From Pigoraptor vietnamica (taxonomy: Eukaryota > Opisthokonta > Filasterea), in the NCBI GenBank assembly GCA_943704525.1, contig CALSCQ010002824.1:1-25550 (forward strand): a DNA stretch of 25,550 nucleotides, read 5' to 3'. The translations under genes were made by a program, and so were the position numbers. The notes beneath the pieces are model-generated. The model saw only the letters and a list, made by a program, of their open reading frames with translations. It ran no database searches and was not told where the DNA came from. Within the stretch, counting starts at the first letter, position 1. Each line of letters starts with the position of its first letter. Below are positions 15,691 to 25,550 of this stretch, piece after piece.

Positions 15691-16797
15691 GATCACAAAG
15701 GTGGGCAGATACGAGTATCGCAACGGCGACCCGACAGCTGCGCCGCTCGACTTGGACGAAAACTTCTGCGCGAGCTCGGAAAACTTGCGCTTCGTTGCCT
15801 CCCCCATGGACTGCAGACGCACTTTGAACGGCACGTCTTCCTCTGTCGCCGATGGTCGCTTGCCCTCGCCGTTCTGTCCCTGCACGTTCTCGGTGCTTGC
15901 ACTGCTGGCAGCCGCCGAGGCCGCGGGACGTGCGGCTGCCTGTGCGGCGCGCTGCTGCCTGCGCTCGGCGTCGAGTGCTTGGCGGAACTCTTGGTTCGAG
16001 TTGAGGTGGCGCACGAATTCTTCGTTTTGCAGCATGCGCGCAAACATCTCATCCTGAAAGGTGATGGAATAATGAGGCGATGTGATTACGGTCCGCAGTG
16101 GAAAGGAGATGCCGCGCAGAGGAGTGATAGCAATCTCATACATACACACGTCTACATGCCACACACACGCTTGCAACAGCAACGCCAACAAAGCACTGCA
16201 ATCCCCCACCTGCTCCAACTGCGACGACGACCGTCCGCTCCTCCCACTCCTGCTCTCGCCACCGCTCACACTCGTCGGCAGCACGAGAAAGTCGTCGGGA
16301 AGCCGCCCAATGATCGGTCCTTGCGAGGGACGGGCCGACGACGGAGGCGCCGAGGCAGCCGGCGCGCGCTCCAGCGGCGGGGGTCCCTCGTCCATCGACG
16401 GCGAATCGCGCATGTAACCCGCTTCACGCAGGAATGGCGCATTTTCGTACGGCGGCACGGGCTCACCCGTCACGCGCATCGACTCAAACTGTCGGCGGAA
16501 ATCTTGCTGCACGGGCGCGTCAGACCAGTGTACCGCGCGCTGCGACGTCGCCTGCGGTTGTTGCTGCTGTGTCTGCGGCAGTGCAGGCGCTTGGGACGGC
16601 GAAGTCGTTGTCTGGCGGGGCGCTTGTGTCTGCGTCTGTGCGGGAGGCGGCGCAGCTGTCGGGTCGCTCATGGCGAGGAGATTGTCGATGGCCGCCTCGA
16701 GCGAGTTGTTGTTCGCAGAGTAAACCGCGTCTAGAATGTCCCGCTCCATGCCGGGGAACATAACCGCCAGCTCGGAAAGAGCGGCGTTGCGATCCAT
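15218..16797 (-). CDS. CUEDC1: CUE-domain protein, CUEDC1-like, 4 exons
   Basis: Predicted 377-residue homologue of CUE domain-containing protein 1. Exons on the minus strand: 16797-16210, 16053-15713, 15512-15433, 15342-15218; the total is a multiple of three. The CUE domain (residues about 4-45, LAVMFPGMERDILDAVYSAN then LEAAIDNLL) binds ubiquitin. After a Gln/Pro/Thr-rich linker come features shared with CUEDC1: PPYENAPF, IIGRLPDDFLVLP (LLGNLPDDFLRILP in the animal protein), DEMFARMLQNEEFVRHLNSN, FKVRLQSMGEATKRKFSELA and a final NLLGESDDDLLDEPAL acidic motif. The second-exon donor was taken as GTATCT at 15712; GTCGCC a few codons earlier also fits phase 2. The start is the first ATG, right before the CUE helix. 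The exact cellular role of CUEDC1 is not settled; adaptor function is inferred from the domain. Confidence 0.92.
15656..15688. repeat. (CA)n microsatellite in CUEDC1-like intron 2
   Basis: About 16 CA units, reading (GT)n in sense, about 25 bases after the donor at 15712. Confidence 0.95.
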
Positions 16798-17205
16798 GGT
16801 TGCGAGAGAGACGGGGTCGTCCCCGAAGGGCGCCTCCGCGCGCGTGAGAGTGCGGGGAAGGTGGACAGGGTGAAACGGGGGATGTCACCGGAAAGGTTTG
16901 TCAGCTCGTATCGTATCAGAGTGCGCGGGTGAACTTTCGAGAGTGTGCTGAACCAAAACTGGAGTGCAACCGCACACGCAAAGCGAGTGCGGCAGTGCAA
17001 ACGACAGGGGATGCGCTTGAGTTCGTGTAATGGGAAAAATTTTGGTGCGGTCAGCCAGACCAGCAATCAGTTGGGACGTCATAATGACGCCATTCTGATT
17101 GCATTTCCTTTTCTTTTCTTTTTTTCTTTTTCGTGAGAGTTTATACAAAGCAGGGCACTCTGCGCATCGATATGAGACCGCGGCTTGAGACAACGAAGAC
17201 TAGGC

Positions 17206-17261
<56 letters not shown>

Positions 17262-17356
17262 TGTGTGTGTGTATTTTGGGAAGGGGGAAACGCAGGCCAC
17301 GCAAAACGCATGCACGCACGCGCGATACACGAGCAATAGCTCCGGCGCCACTTCCC
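16798..17356. promoter_or_regulatory. Spacer between DP 3' end and CUEDC1-like start
   Basis: This is a tandem intergenic region of 559 bp. It contains a CRE-like GACGTCA at 17075-17081, a T-rich run at about 17104-17132 and a (GT)n tract at 17205-17273. No coding sequence was recognised. It likely holds the DP 3' UTR and the promoter of the CUE gene. Confidence 0.45.
17205..17273. repeat. (GT)n microsatellite
   Basis: About 30 GT units with a central GCGC break, about 85 bases beyond the DP stop codon. Confidence 0.95.
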
Positions 17357-19163
17357 TCACTTGCCGTCGGGCACAACAGGGGCCAACAGTACGTGGGGAG
17401 CGGCGGTGCCTGGGGGAGGCTCGAGAGCACCGCCGTTTTCCCACGTGGGCTGCGGGCGTCCGGAGGGATGGCGCGCGCCGTTCGCGCCGTCGGCGGGCTG
17501 TCGCAACTCTGCAGACCATGGCGAGTAAATATCGTGAGATGAATGCAACGAACGATGCAATTGGAAGCATAAAGTGGGAGACAAGACAGAGACGTCCAAA
17601 GTAATAGTGACGGTACAGAGTGACAAGTGCAAGTGACCAGTAACACAGGGGCAGCAGAGATAAACCGACGAATCGCAATGGGTGGGAAATGGTCGTGTTA
17701 ACGATGGTGGTGGACGAAAACGATAACGGCGCTGGCCGCCTTTCGCAGATGCAAAAAGACGTCTTCACCCACCGACGAGATACTCCTTGAGCTGCTCCGG
17801 AATAAGCAGTTCGGCGGTGCGAAAGTCGGCGTCTGTGCAGCGGCGCTGTTCGAGACCGAACGAGAGGCCCATTCGCTTGAGAATTTCAATGTCGTCGTGC
17901 ACTTCAAACGCCTCCTTGAACTGAAAAAAGTACTCGGTCCTGCAATCACAAACAAGACATTTGAGTGACAGGACAAGCATAACACGCGTAACGCACGCAC
18001 GCGAGGTCACAGAACAGACAGTTACACACACGCACATCGATACGACAAACGCGTACACGCAACAGAATAAAAGTCCACTGTAACACGCGCACACATAGAC
18101 GCATGCGGTGAATGTACGCACTTGTCGCGGTACATCTGGAGGTCGATGGGGGCGTCCTTGGGCGTGTTCACGATGATGAAGGGGAGGGGAATATGGCGCC
18201 GCGGAAGCGCGCCGCCGCTCTGCTCAACGACCTTTCGGTTGCGGTCGACGAGGCTGCGGAATGCAATCTCCTGTGGACGGAGGAAAGGGCGGGGTCAGCG
18301 TAACCATACTTGCCAAGAGGATTAATCATTCTTCCCTATCTCGCACACCTTCACGTTCTCAGACTCACTCTTCTCACCACGTACTCTCCCGCTCACATTC
18401 ACTCTACTCTCACCACACATTTTCCCGAAAACGCAACCCGCATGCCATCACGCGCACCCCATTAACACGCGCACAAGATGTAACACAGTCGCGAGGAGAT
18501 CACCTCACCTGAAGGATAAGCTCTTGGAGATGTGCCCGCTTTGTCCGCAAGCGCTCATTGCGCTGAACTTTCTCCGCCTGTGATTGTTGCCGTTGTCAGC
18601 CAACTAGAAGAACCGCATGCCACGCGGTCGTCAACACACACACACACACACACACACACACGCGCGCGCGCGCACACACACACACACACACAGAGGGGAC
18701 GCCCACCTCCAGCCGCTTGCACTCCTCGGCCGAGTTCGTGGGCAGTCCAATCCACTTGATGTCCTTCTTCTCCTTTGAGATGATGTTCATCGCCATGAGC
18801 ACGTTGAGTGCATCGTACACGCGCCGGCGAATGTTCTTCTGGTCGTAGCCCTGAGTTATAGGCGCGACGGAAGAGGGGGAGGGAAGAGAGCGAATGGTTA
18901 GAAACGGCCTCTACAACCTGCATAACATAACAGACACACTCTTGAGGGTCATCGAAAACGCAACCGACGACGAGATGGACGCGCTAATCCGGACAACAAG
19001 GCAACAGACAACGCCTTTAAAGCGTTTGAAGGAGACCACGAGTTGCACACGCACCAGCGGCGTCGCTTCCTGCGAGGTCTCTCCCATTCGACTGAATTCC
19101 GCAACAAGCTCATCGGCCACCTGTGCGAGAATGCACACCAAGCACGGTTAAGAGCATGCTCAT

Positions 19164-19195
<32 letters not shown>

Positions 19196-19697
19196 ACTCC
19201 TTCCCTCTCTCTTTCTCTCTCTCCACACACACACCTCATTATATGTCGTCCGTCCCTTCTCCTTGACCTTCTCGCACACTTTCATCGAGAAGTGCCGGAG
19301 GCCCTTGTTCAGCTTGCTGTCAACAGAGCCACGTCCACGCTTCTTGCTGGAACCGCGCCTGGCCCAGGCATGCGTCAATAACCAACAACGCAACACCGCT
19401 AATGAAGTGAAGCCATAAACAACGCTGTGCGCAAGAATTTCGCACGAATTTTCGCACGATGGCCAAAACACTCGGCTATGCGGAAGGGGGGGGGGGGGGG
19501 GGGGGGGGAGAGATACAAGGGGCATACACAAACACATGTGTGCCCGAAGTAAGTGAGATCCCAACCCACCCGTCATCGTCGCTCTCATCATCGGAAAGCT
19601 CGGCCGCCTTTCGCTTCCTGTCGTCCACGCTGTTCATGCGAACGGGAGGCCCCGTCCGCGGCGTCTGCGGCGTCGCCTGTGCCTGCGACCCCATCAT
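17357..19697 (-). CDS. TFDP1: E2F dimerisation partner (DP) transcription factor, 8 exons
   Basis: DP-family factor, which pairs with E2F to control S-phase genes. Exons on the minus strand: 19697-19570, 19358-19235, 19120-19055, 18850-18707, 18577-18509, 18270-18122, 17939-17773, 17508-17357, giving 332 residues in frame. The N-terminus is basic and acidic ([19 protein letters not shown]). The winged-helix DNA-binding domain spans about 55-150: [52 protein letters not shown] and [20 protein letters not shown] are nearly identical to animal and plant DP. The dimerisation coil ([31 protein letters not shown]) and marked-box region ([30 protein letters not shown]) follow. The last exon adds a Pro/Gly-rich tail. 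If the last intron is retained, an in-frame stop at 17765-17767 gives 284 residues. Start ATG 19697 is followed by another ATG. Confidence 0.95.
18632..18691. repeat. (CA)n microsatellite in DP intron 4
   Basis: CA units with a CGCGCGCGCG core. It reads (GT)n in sense, about 15 bases after the donor at 18706. Confidence 0.95.
19171..19234. repeat. (CA)n and CT-rich tract at DP intron 2 donor
   Basis: (CA)n, a CTCTCTTTCTCTCTCT run and a second short CA tract reach the donor itself. In sense the donor GTGTGTGTGTG is the edge of the repeat. Confidence 0.9.
19486..19508. repeat. Homopolymer of 23 G
   Basis: An uninterrupted G run lies within DP intron 1 (19359-19569). It reads as C23 on the sense strand. 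Confidence 0.95.
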
Positions 19698-20426
19698 TTC
19701 ACTCGCCTACGACGCCGTGTCCAGCAGCTTAATGGCCCGAGAGCGCACGGCGCCCAGGGACGGAGCCGCGTGCCTCGCGGAGCACACGCACACGTCCCTT
19801 TTGCAACGACAATCAAAGGATGTTCTTCTTGAACTTTCGTACGAGCAAGGATCGCGGTGAACGCGTAGGGTCAAAGGCGAAGGAGCGACAAGGCCGGTAA
19901 CTAGCCGATGCACTGTAGGTTTTTCCTTCCACTCCGCCAGACAAACACGCACAGCGAACTACGTTACGTCAATTTCGAGCGAGTCGGCTTGAAAGTGCGT
20001 GCGTGCGTGTGCGTACGAGTGTGTGTGCGTGCGAGTGTGTGTGCGTGCGAGTGTACTGTGTGTGCGGCATTGCTGTTGATTGGAAAAAATTGAGCCTGCC
20101 AAACACCCGCGAAGTTAATATGACGTTGACCCGATTTTTTCGCCAATTTTGCCTCTAAATTCAATTCAATACCGCACAAAGCCTCATCCGTGCTTGTGAT
20201 TGGTCCGTTGGTTCCATACTGAGCCCATAATGAAGAATGGCGGGAACGACACATGCGCGGGAACATTATTTCCGAAAATAGCAATGAAAAAGTTATTAAT
20301 ACATAAAAGGATAAAATGCCAACTTGGGGTTATATTAGGAAATTTAATTCTTGTTACTCGAAGTAACAGGCGCCAACTTCAACAGAATTTGTACGCACAT
20401 GTGCCTCACGTCGGTCGCTTCTCGCA
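19698..20426. promoter_or_regulatory. Divergent DP / TELO2 promoter with paired E2F-like sites
   Basis: The 729-bp spacer lies between outward-facing genes. GCGGGAAC occurs twice, at 20240-20247 and 20257-20264, 17 bases apart; the complement GTTCCCGC is one base off the E2F/DP consensus TTTSSCGC. Other elements are TTACGTCA (CRE/ATF type) at 19964-19971, TGACGTT at 20121 and two ATTGG (inverted CCAAT) boxes near 20080 and 20195. The stretch 20085-20380 is much richer in A+T than the surroundings. A GTGCGTGCGAGT repeat lies at 19998-20055. Confidence 0.6.
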
Positions 20427-23400
20427 ATGGCTGTGGTGGGAACGCTTCGTGCGCGCATCTCGCTCGCACAGCAGGCCATCGCATCGGCCGAGGACCAGGA
20501 TGTCGTGATTAGTACGCTCGCTGACATTGCGCTGCTTTTGCCTCGTGAGATCGACGGCACACCGCACGCGCCTGGCCAGTTTTGGGGCGGGAAACAGCCT
20601 CCGCAGGACGAGCTGATTGAACAGCGGAGGGTCTTTTGCGACTCGCACTATGCGCAGTTTTGTGAGTTTCTGCTGCGCCGCATGCCCGTCGAGTGGCTGC
20701 CGGGCTTTACCGCTGCGCAGCGCCGCGACCATTTCGACGTCTTCTTCGAGTATGGTCCGCCGACAGAGTGCCTCTTTGCGATTTCGCGCGCGTTGTCGTG
20801 GGGTTCCGACGCGCATCCCCTCGTGCGCGACGTCATCGCAGCTGTTCTGCGCAACGTGGTGCCGTCGCGACTAACCGACTCACTCCGTGAGCAGTGTGGA
20901 GCCCCTCCCTTCGTGCGACGGCAAAGGGCGGCCGCCGCGCTTGCACACGATGCAGTCGTGAACTTGTTGTTGTCCCTTCCCGACCGCGCTGCGAATATGT
21001 TGCAGAAGGACTTGCCGCCTGCTCTGTATCCCACGGCGTACGCGCGATCGCTCTCTGCCGCGTTCGCGTGCGTTACAGACGAAGTTGCCATGATGACGGA
21101 TACCACTTCGGTCAGCGCTGGCGATGACGACAACACCGCCATCGCCTTTCTTCGCAATCTCTTTGGACGCGCCGCCGCCGTTGGCTTCTCCCGCGTGCTC
21201 GTCTCGCACGTGTTTGCGCACGTCGTTTCACTATCTGGACGCATTGACTTTGGCCGAGTGCTCGCAACGTACGCGTCCGTTTTCCGCGTGGACGACGCGG
21301 CCGTAGAGACGGTTGCAGTCGCGTCTCTCATGGAAGCGGCCCGCCTCAACTCGTCTGCCGCGTTAACAGTCGCGCGCGCCGTGTGGGTCCCCCAAATGGG
21401 CGTCCGTGCCACGGCGGATTACGTGCTCGGCGTCAAACTAATGTCTGTGAGATGCATCGACGAAAATGCGCACCGCGTTCTCGTCGCAGTGCTTTCCGCC
21501 GACGCGCAACTCCTGGTGCGCTCCCTTTCCCGCGCCGTCGATGGCTGGCGAGACCCGTCGCACCAGCGGCACGCCTCTGTCGAGCAGCGCACGCACGCGA
21601 CGCGCAGTGTACTCGCACTCCTCGGCGCATTTCGTGCCCTCAAGGCACAAGGGGGGAGTGCGACCGCCGACGTCGACGGCGCGCCGGGCGACGAGTGGCT
21701 TCGGCTCGTCCTCGCGGCCGTGGAGAGCCATCTTCGAAGCTCCGTGCCGGAGATTAGGGCGATGGGCATGGCGGTTGCGGAAGCATTCGCAGCGACGTTC
21801 TCGCCGAACAATGCCCTTTCTTTCGACTACCCCGAAGACGCCAAGTCGTCCGCGCTTGTGACCACGTTCAGGTCGCTGTGTCGCGACGGTGCGTGGGCTG
21901 CTGGCATCGCCAACACTGCGGCAACAAAGAACGACGAGTCGGTCGCAGCAGGCTCAACAACTCCCTCTCCACGCCTGCCATCCGGGGCGGCAGATGCGGG
22001 GCTGACGGTGCCGCCTGCGACGGATGAAGACCCAGACGCCGATCTCATTCCCTATGACATGGACGAAGGCGAAGGGGCGGAGGCGGAGGGCGGGGGCGCT
22101 CCGTTCGGTGCGGCACAGCGGGCGGCGATGGCGGCAAGGCAAAGCGGGAAGCTCTCCTTTGTGCGAAATTGCCTGGATGGTCTGCGTGCGCGTGACGATC
22201 CCGCAGGCGTGGAAGCGGCACTGCGGTCCGTTGAGCGGGCCATCGAGGCACACTCGTCGGACGCCGCCGACACTTTGCGCAACACGTCGCGCGTGGATGA
22301 CTACCTCGGCGACGACGCCGTTCGCATTCTGCTGCACTTGCAAGACGAGTACGCCATCAACGGATTCGACGCACTCCGTCGGCGCGCGCTTTCGGCCGCT
22401 GCCACGCGTTGGCCTGTCGGGGCCGGGTGCGCCCTCGTGCGCGAGTTTTACGGCGACGGCTACGGCATTCTGCAGCGGATGGAGGGTCTCGACGTGCTGG
22501 TCGACGCAGCCCGCCGACTGGCCGACGCAAGGCCATCGAGCGGTTCTCTTATCGAAGACGCGCGCGATGCACTAAATAAGAAGACTGCGAAAGGGGCGTC
22601 CGCGACGAGCGCGCCCCCCGCACACAGCGACAAGGCGAAGGAGAACGAGACGCCTCTGGAGGCAGCGAAGCGGCTGCGCGATCTCCGAATCGAAGCCAAG
22701 ACGCGACGTTTTGCGTCGGCGCGGAAAGCACCGCCACCGACGCGTCCGAACCGTTTTGCCGCCGTCGCCCTTCGGTGGTTCTATGGGCTCATCAATGGCT
22801 ACGATGGGCGGCCGTGGGCGCGCGTGAGTCACGTGGGGACGGGGGAGAGGTGGGAGAGTAATCCGACATTCCGTATCGTTGCACACCATTGCACAAGCCC
22901 GACATTTCCAGCCATATTTTGTACTTTCGTCTCGCCAAGCATACGTGCTTATTTCTCTTCTCCTCTCTAAACGCATGCGCACCGCATTCTCTCCTCAGTG
23001 TCAGTGTGCGGCGCGGCTTTGACGGGCGCCTTGACGTGGACAACGAAGAGGAAGCCCGTTTGAAGGCCGCTCGCCTTCTCCTTCTCTCCCATCGCGAAAC
23101 GCAGGACGGCAACAACCGCCCCGACTTGGTCGCACAGGAGCACATGCTGCTTGGCCGCCTTGCATATGCGCTCGGTACGTTTGTCGCGTGCGCTGCGAAC
23201 CAGCCAATCGTCGCGGGGATGGGTCGGGCCCTCCTTGAGTTCGTGTGGGCGCTGCGTTACCACGCGGACGTCTCCGTGAGGCGGGGCCTCGTCTACTGCA
23301 CGGCGATGGTGGCGTCGTCCCTCCCTCCGCACGCACTCCTTGTCGACTTGCAGGAGGAAGTCGTGGAGACACAGGAATGGCTGCGAGGTGGGCGCCCTCC

Positions 23401-23628
23401 GAGTTCCCTTTCTCTCCTGCAAACTATGCTGTGTTCGCATTTCGTTCATTATCATCTTTGCGTGTCTCGATGCCGTTGTTCTCCTCTAATTGTGCCCTGA
23501 ATTCGTGTCCATGTGCCACAGACGTGTTCGACAACGATGCCGACCCCATGTGCCGGGAGCTCGCCGCCGTCGCCGTTTGCATCATCCTCGATCAGATCAA
23601 GCAGTTTGCGCCGGACGTGGACAGCTGA
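20427..23628 (+). CDS. TELO2: TEL2/TELO2 telomere length regulation protein, 3 exons
   Basis: Predicted 960-residue TEL2 homologue, the subunit of the TTT complex (TELO2-TTI1-TTI2) that stabilises PIKK kinases such as ATM, ATR and mTOR. Exons: 20427-22813, 22999-23387, 23522-23628; phases agree and the total is a multiple of three. The chain is helical-repeat throughout. Markers are IRAMGMAVAEAFAATF before the central region, the acidic DADLIPYDMDE motif (human DLVPYDM), and a conserved C-terminal part: HMLLGRLAYALGTFVACAAN, GMGRALLEFVWALRYHADV, SVRRGLVYCTAMVASSLPPH and LQEEVVETQEWLR. The first donor is uncertain: GTGGGC at 22814 was chosen because the stronger-looking GTGAGT nearby breaks frame; a GTGGGA about 36 bases downstream also fits. 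The acceptor could be 5 bases later (one would then lose frame). DP lies divergently upstream. Confidence 0.93.
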
Positions 23629-23923
23629 AGAAATACACGCCTGCATGCGTGCACGAAGCAAATCCCCGCGCTTGTGTGCGTGTGCGTGGACGCCACTGAG
23701 CGGTGATATCCCCACAAGAGCTCCATCAGGTAACCGGGATTGTCCAGACTCGTTGTTGACAACTCAGGCCGAGGCGGGCGCTAACGCACACGACCCACAC
23801 ACAATAGCATATCAGCTAAGACGCGAAGACCCCTCAGCTTTTTCAGAGAGACAAAAAACAGAAAGAACAAGGGGATCCGCTCTCACACACACTCTCTCTG
23901 TGGTCACATTTGGGGGATCGAGA
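23629..23923. other. Spacer between TELO2 and DUF3419 gene
   Basis: The 295-bp tandem intergenic region has no recognised gene. It presumably holds the TELO2 3' end and the promoter of the next gene. Confidence 0.4.
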
Positions 23924-25399
23924 ATGACGCACGACACGCCCAAGCTCGAGAGCGAGGTCGCCAAGAACATGGACCTCTCCATCATTCGCTACAGCTGCGT
24001 GTGGGAGGACTGCGACGTGCTCGGCGACGGGCTCGCGGTTGGCCACGACGACGACATTCTGTCCATCACGAGGTAAGAGCAGGCGGACGCTCGTGTGTGC
24101 GCGTGTGCGTGTGTGTGCCTGTGCGCGCATGAGCCTTACGGAAAGTGACAAAACGGTACTTCAAGGTCGCTGACCTATGTCTCTTGTGCTCTCAGTTCGG
24201 GCGACAACGTGTTTAACCTCCTTCTCCGCGAACCCAAGAGCATCGGTGCGTGTCCACTTTCATTTGTATCAATCAGCGTACTCCAATGGCTGTGGACCTC
24301 TGAGGATCATACGCGCATTCTTTTGTCAACGCCTCACAATTCTTTTCTGTCTTCCTCATAGTGGCTATCGACATGAGCCCTTCGCAAAACGCGCTAATGG
24401 AGCTCAAACTGGCCGCGATTGCGAACGTCGACCACGCCGAGTTTGTCGCGCTGATCGGCATTCGCGATGCCCCCGCGGAGAGCCGGTGGGAAAACACGGA
24501 TATGTGCCTCTGTTATACGTACCTAACTCACACACCCACGCACACACGCATGCGAACACCAGCCTGCGTGCACACGCACGCGCACATGCACGCACATGTA
24601 AAATCATGCCCTTCGAAAGGTGTCGGTGACACGTTGATAATCATCTACAACACGGTGCATCCATGAACCATCCCGCGCCTTTGCAGTCTTGCGACGTACG
24701 ATAAGCTGCGGGACAAGCTTCCGGCGGACGCTCAGGTGCGTCCGTTTGTCGCGCGCGCCATTTCTCTTTCCCCGTCTCTACTCCATTTCGTTATTCCACA
24801 TTTCCCTCCACGCATGACATCACACAAACACTAACATGGCACGCTCCCATTCGTCGTGCTCCCACTATCGACAGACGTACTGGGACTCGCAGCGCGCGCT
24901 TATCGGCAGCGGCATTGCGTACTCTGGGCGCCTCGAGCGCTACTTTCGCGGCTTCACCGACGGCGCGCTGGCGCAGTTTGTCTCGCGCGCACAGATCGAC
25001 GCCATGTTCAACGCGCCCGACGTCGCCGCACAGGCCGCTCTCGTCGACGCGTCCCCGATGACGAGCGCCCCCTTCCACGAGGCTTTCCTCAAGTACTTTG
25101 GGCGCGAGTCGATCGCGAAGGAGGGCCGCGACCCGGCACAGTTTAAGTACGTGAAGCACGGGGACGTCGGCCAGTACTTTTACGAGAGATTCATGTATAC
25201 GATGCGCAACGTGCGGCTGCGCGGGAACCCCTACCTCGAGATATTCCTCACGGGGACGCAGAGGGATCTCGCGCTCGCCGTGCCCTACCTTCAGCCGGCC
25301 AACTACGAGCGGCTGCGGTCGCTGATTGGGCGCGTCACGGTCGTGACGGACACGATTGAGGGGTACCTCGCAAAGTTCCCCGCGGGCAAGTTCAACAAG
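23924..25399 (+). CDS. DUF3419 / BtaA-like aminocarboxypropyl transferase, 5' part, 5 exons
   Basis: First 299 residues of a DUF3419 protein, the family of BtaA, which moves the 3-amino-3-carboxypropyl group of S-adenosylmethionine to diacylglycerol in betaine-lipid synthesis. Exons: 23924-24072, 24196-24245, 24362-24485, 24687-24735, 24875-25399; all GT-AG with matching phases. Hallmarks: [14 protein letters not shown] (family YxQVWEDxxV), [14 protein letters not shown] and [20 protein letters not shown] forming the SAM-binding fold, then [57 protein letters not shown] and [14 protein letters not shown]. The gene continues beyond the window after a donor at 25400. Whether a BtaB-type methyltransferase domain is fused, as in eukaryotic BTA1, cannot be seen here; it would have to be downstream because the protein opens with the BtaA part. 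A non-BtaA DUF3419 enzyme is the main alternative. Confidence 0.87.
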
Positions 25400-25550
25400 G
25401 TGAGAGTGTGTGTGTGTGTGTGCGTGTGTGTGTGTGTGTGTGCGTGTGTGTGTGTGCGTGTGTGTGTGTGTGTGGATGGGTGCGTGTATGTGTGTGCGAG
25501 TCCTTGCGCGAGTGTGTGTGCGTGTCTATGTGTGGTCGGTGGTTGGGGGG
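25400..25550 (+). other. Intron with (GT)n repeat at window edge
   Basis: The donor GTGAGAGTGTGTGTG merges into (GT)n with scattered GC and AT steps running to the right edge. The final bases are a run of six G. Confidence 0.85.

Noticed and set aside
20648-21412. 254-residue minus-strand frame inside TELO2
   Set aside because: It is the antisense shadow of the conserved TELO2 exon.

Overview
This is nuclear DNA of a GC-rich, intron-rich eukaryote, most likely a free-living protist. Almost every gene is cut into exons of about 45 to 600 bp by short GT-AG introns (about 70 to 390 bp), and long (GT/CA)n and (GA/CT)n microsatellites fill introns and spacers. The gene set (APC6, an E2F partner DP protein, TELO2, a CUEDC1-like protein) argues against bacteria and against most fungi, which lack DP and CUEDC1. 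The lineage cannot be fixed by eye. Exon models were built by hand from splice signals, codon phase and remembered homologues. They keep frame across every junction used, but no transcript evidence was available.

Layout. 159-2237 (-): 5' part of CDC16/APC6, 8 exons, running off the left edge. 2732-3484 (+): single-exon DUF4291 protein, divergent from APC6. 3820-6996 (-): 12-exon ATP-dependent DNA ligase with an N-terminal PBZ finger and a SWIM finger. 7707-8870 (+): single-exon protein of unknown function, divergent from the ligase. 9417-9841 (+): first exon of a secreted GH5 (endoglycoceramidase-like) enzyme with no continuation in the window. 10293-12073 (-): two exons of an acidic multi-pass membrane protein that also lacks its end. 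These two genes face each other across about 450 bp of GA/GT arrays. 12850-14937 (-): 6-exon ankyrin-repeat protein. 15218-16797 (-): 4-exon CUE-domain protein resembling CUEDC1. 17357-19697 (-): 8-exon DP transcription factor. 20427-23628 (+): TELO2/TEL2, divergent from DP. 23924-25399 (+): 5 exons of a DUF3419/BtaA-like aminocarboxypropyl transferase, running off the right edge.

Several products belong to cell-cycle and genome-maintenance pathways (APC/C, DP, TEL2, DNA ligase), but nothing shows the cluster is functional rather than chance. No CRISPR array, tRNA, rRNA, transposon or viral remnant was recognised. The most notable items are the PBZ-SWIM-ligase fusion, the pair of incomplete genes abutting a microsatellite block (biological truncation or misassembly), the paired E2F-like sites in the DP/TELO2 promoter, and repeats that lie close to 5' splice sites.
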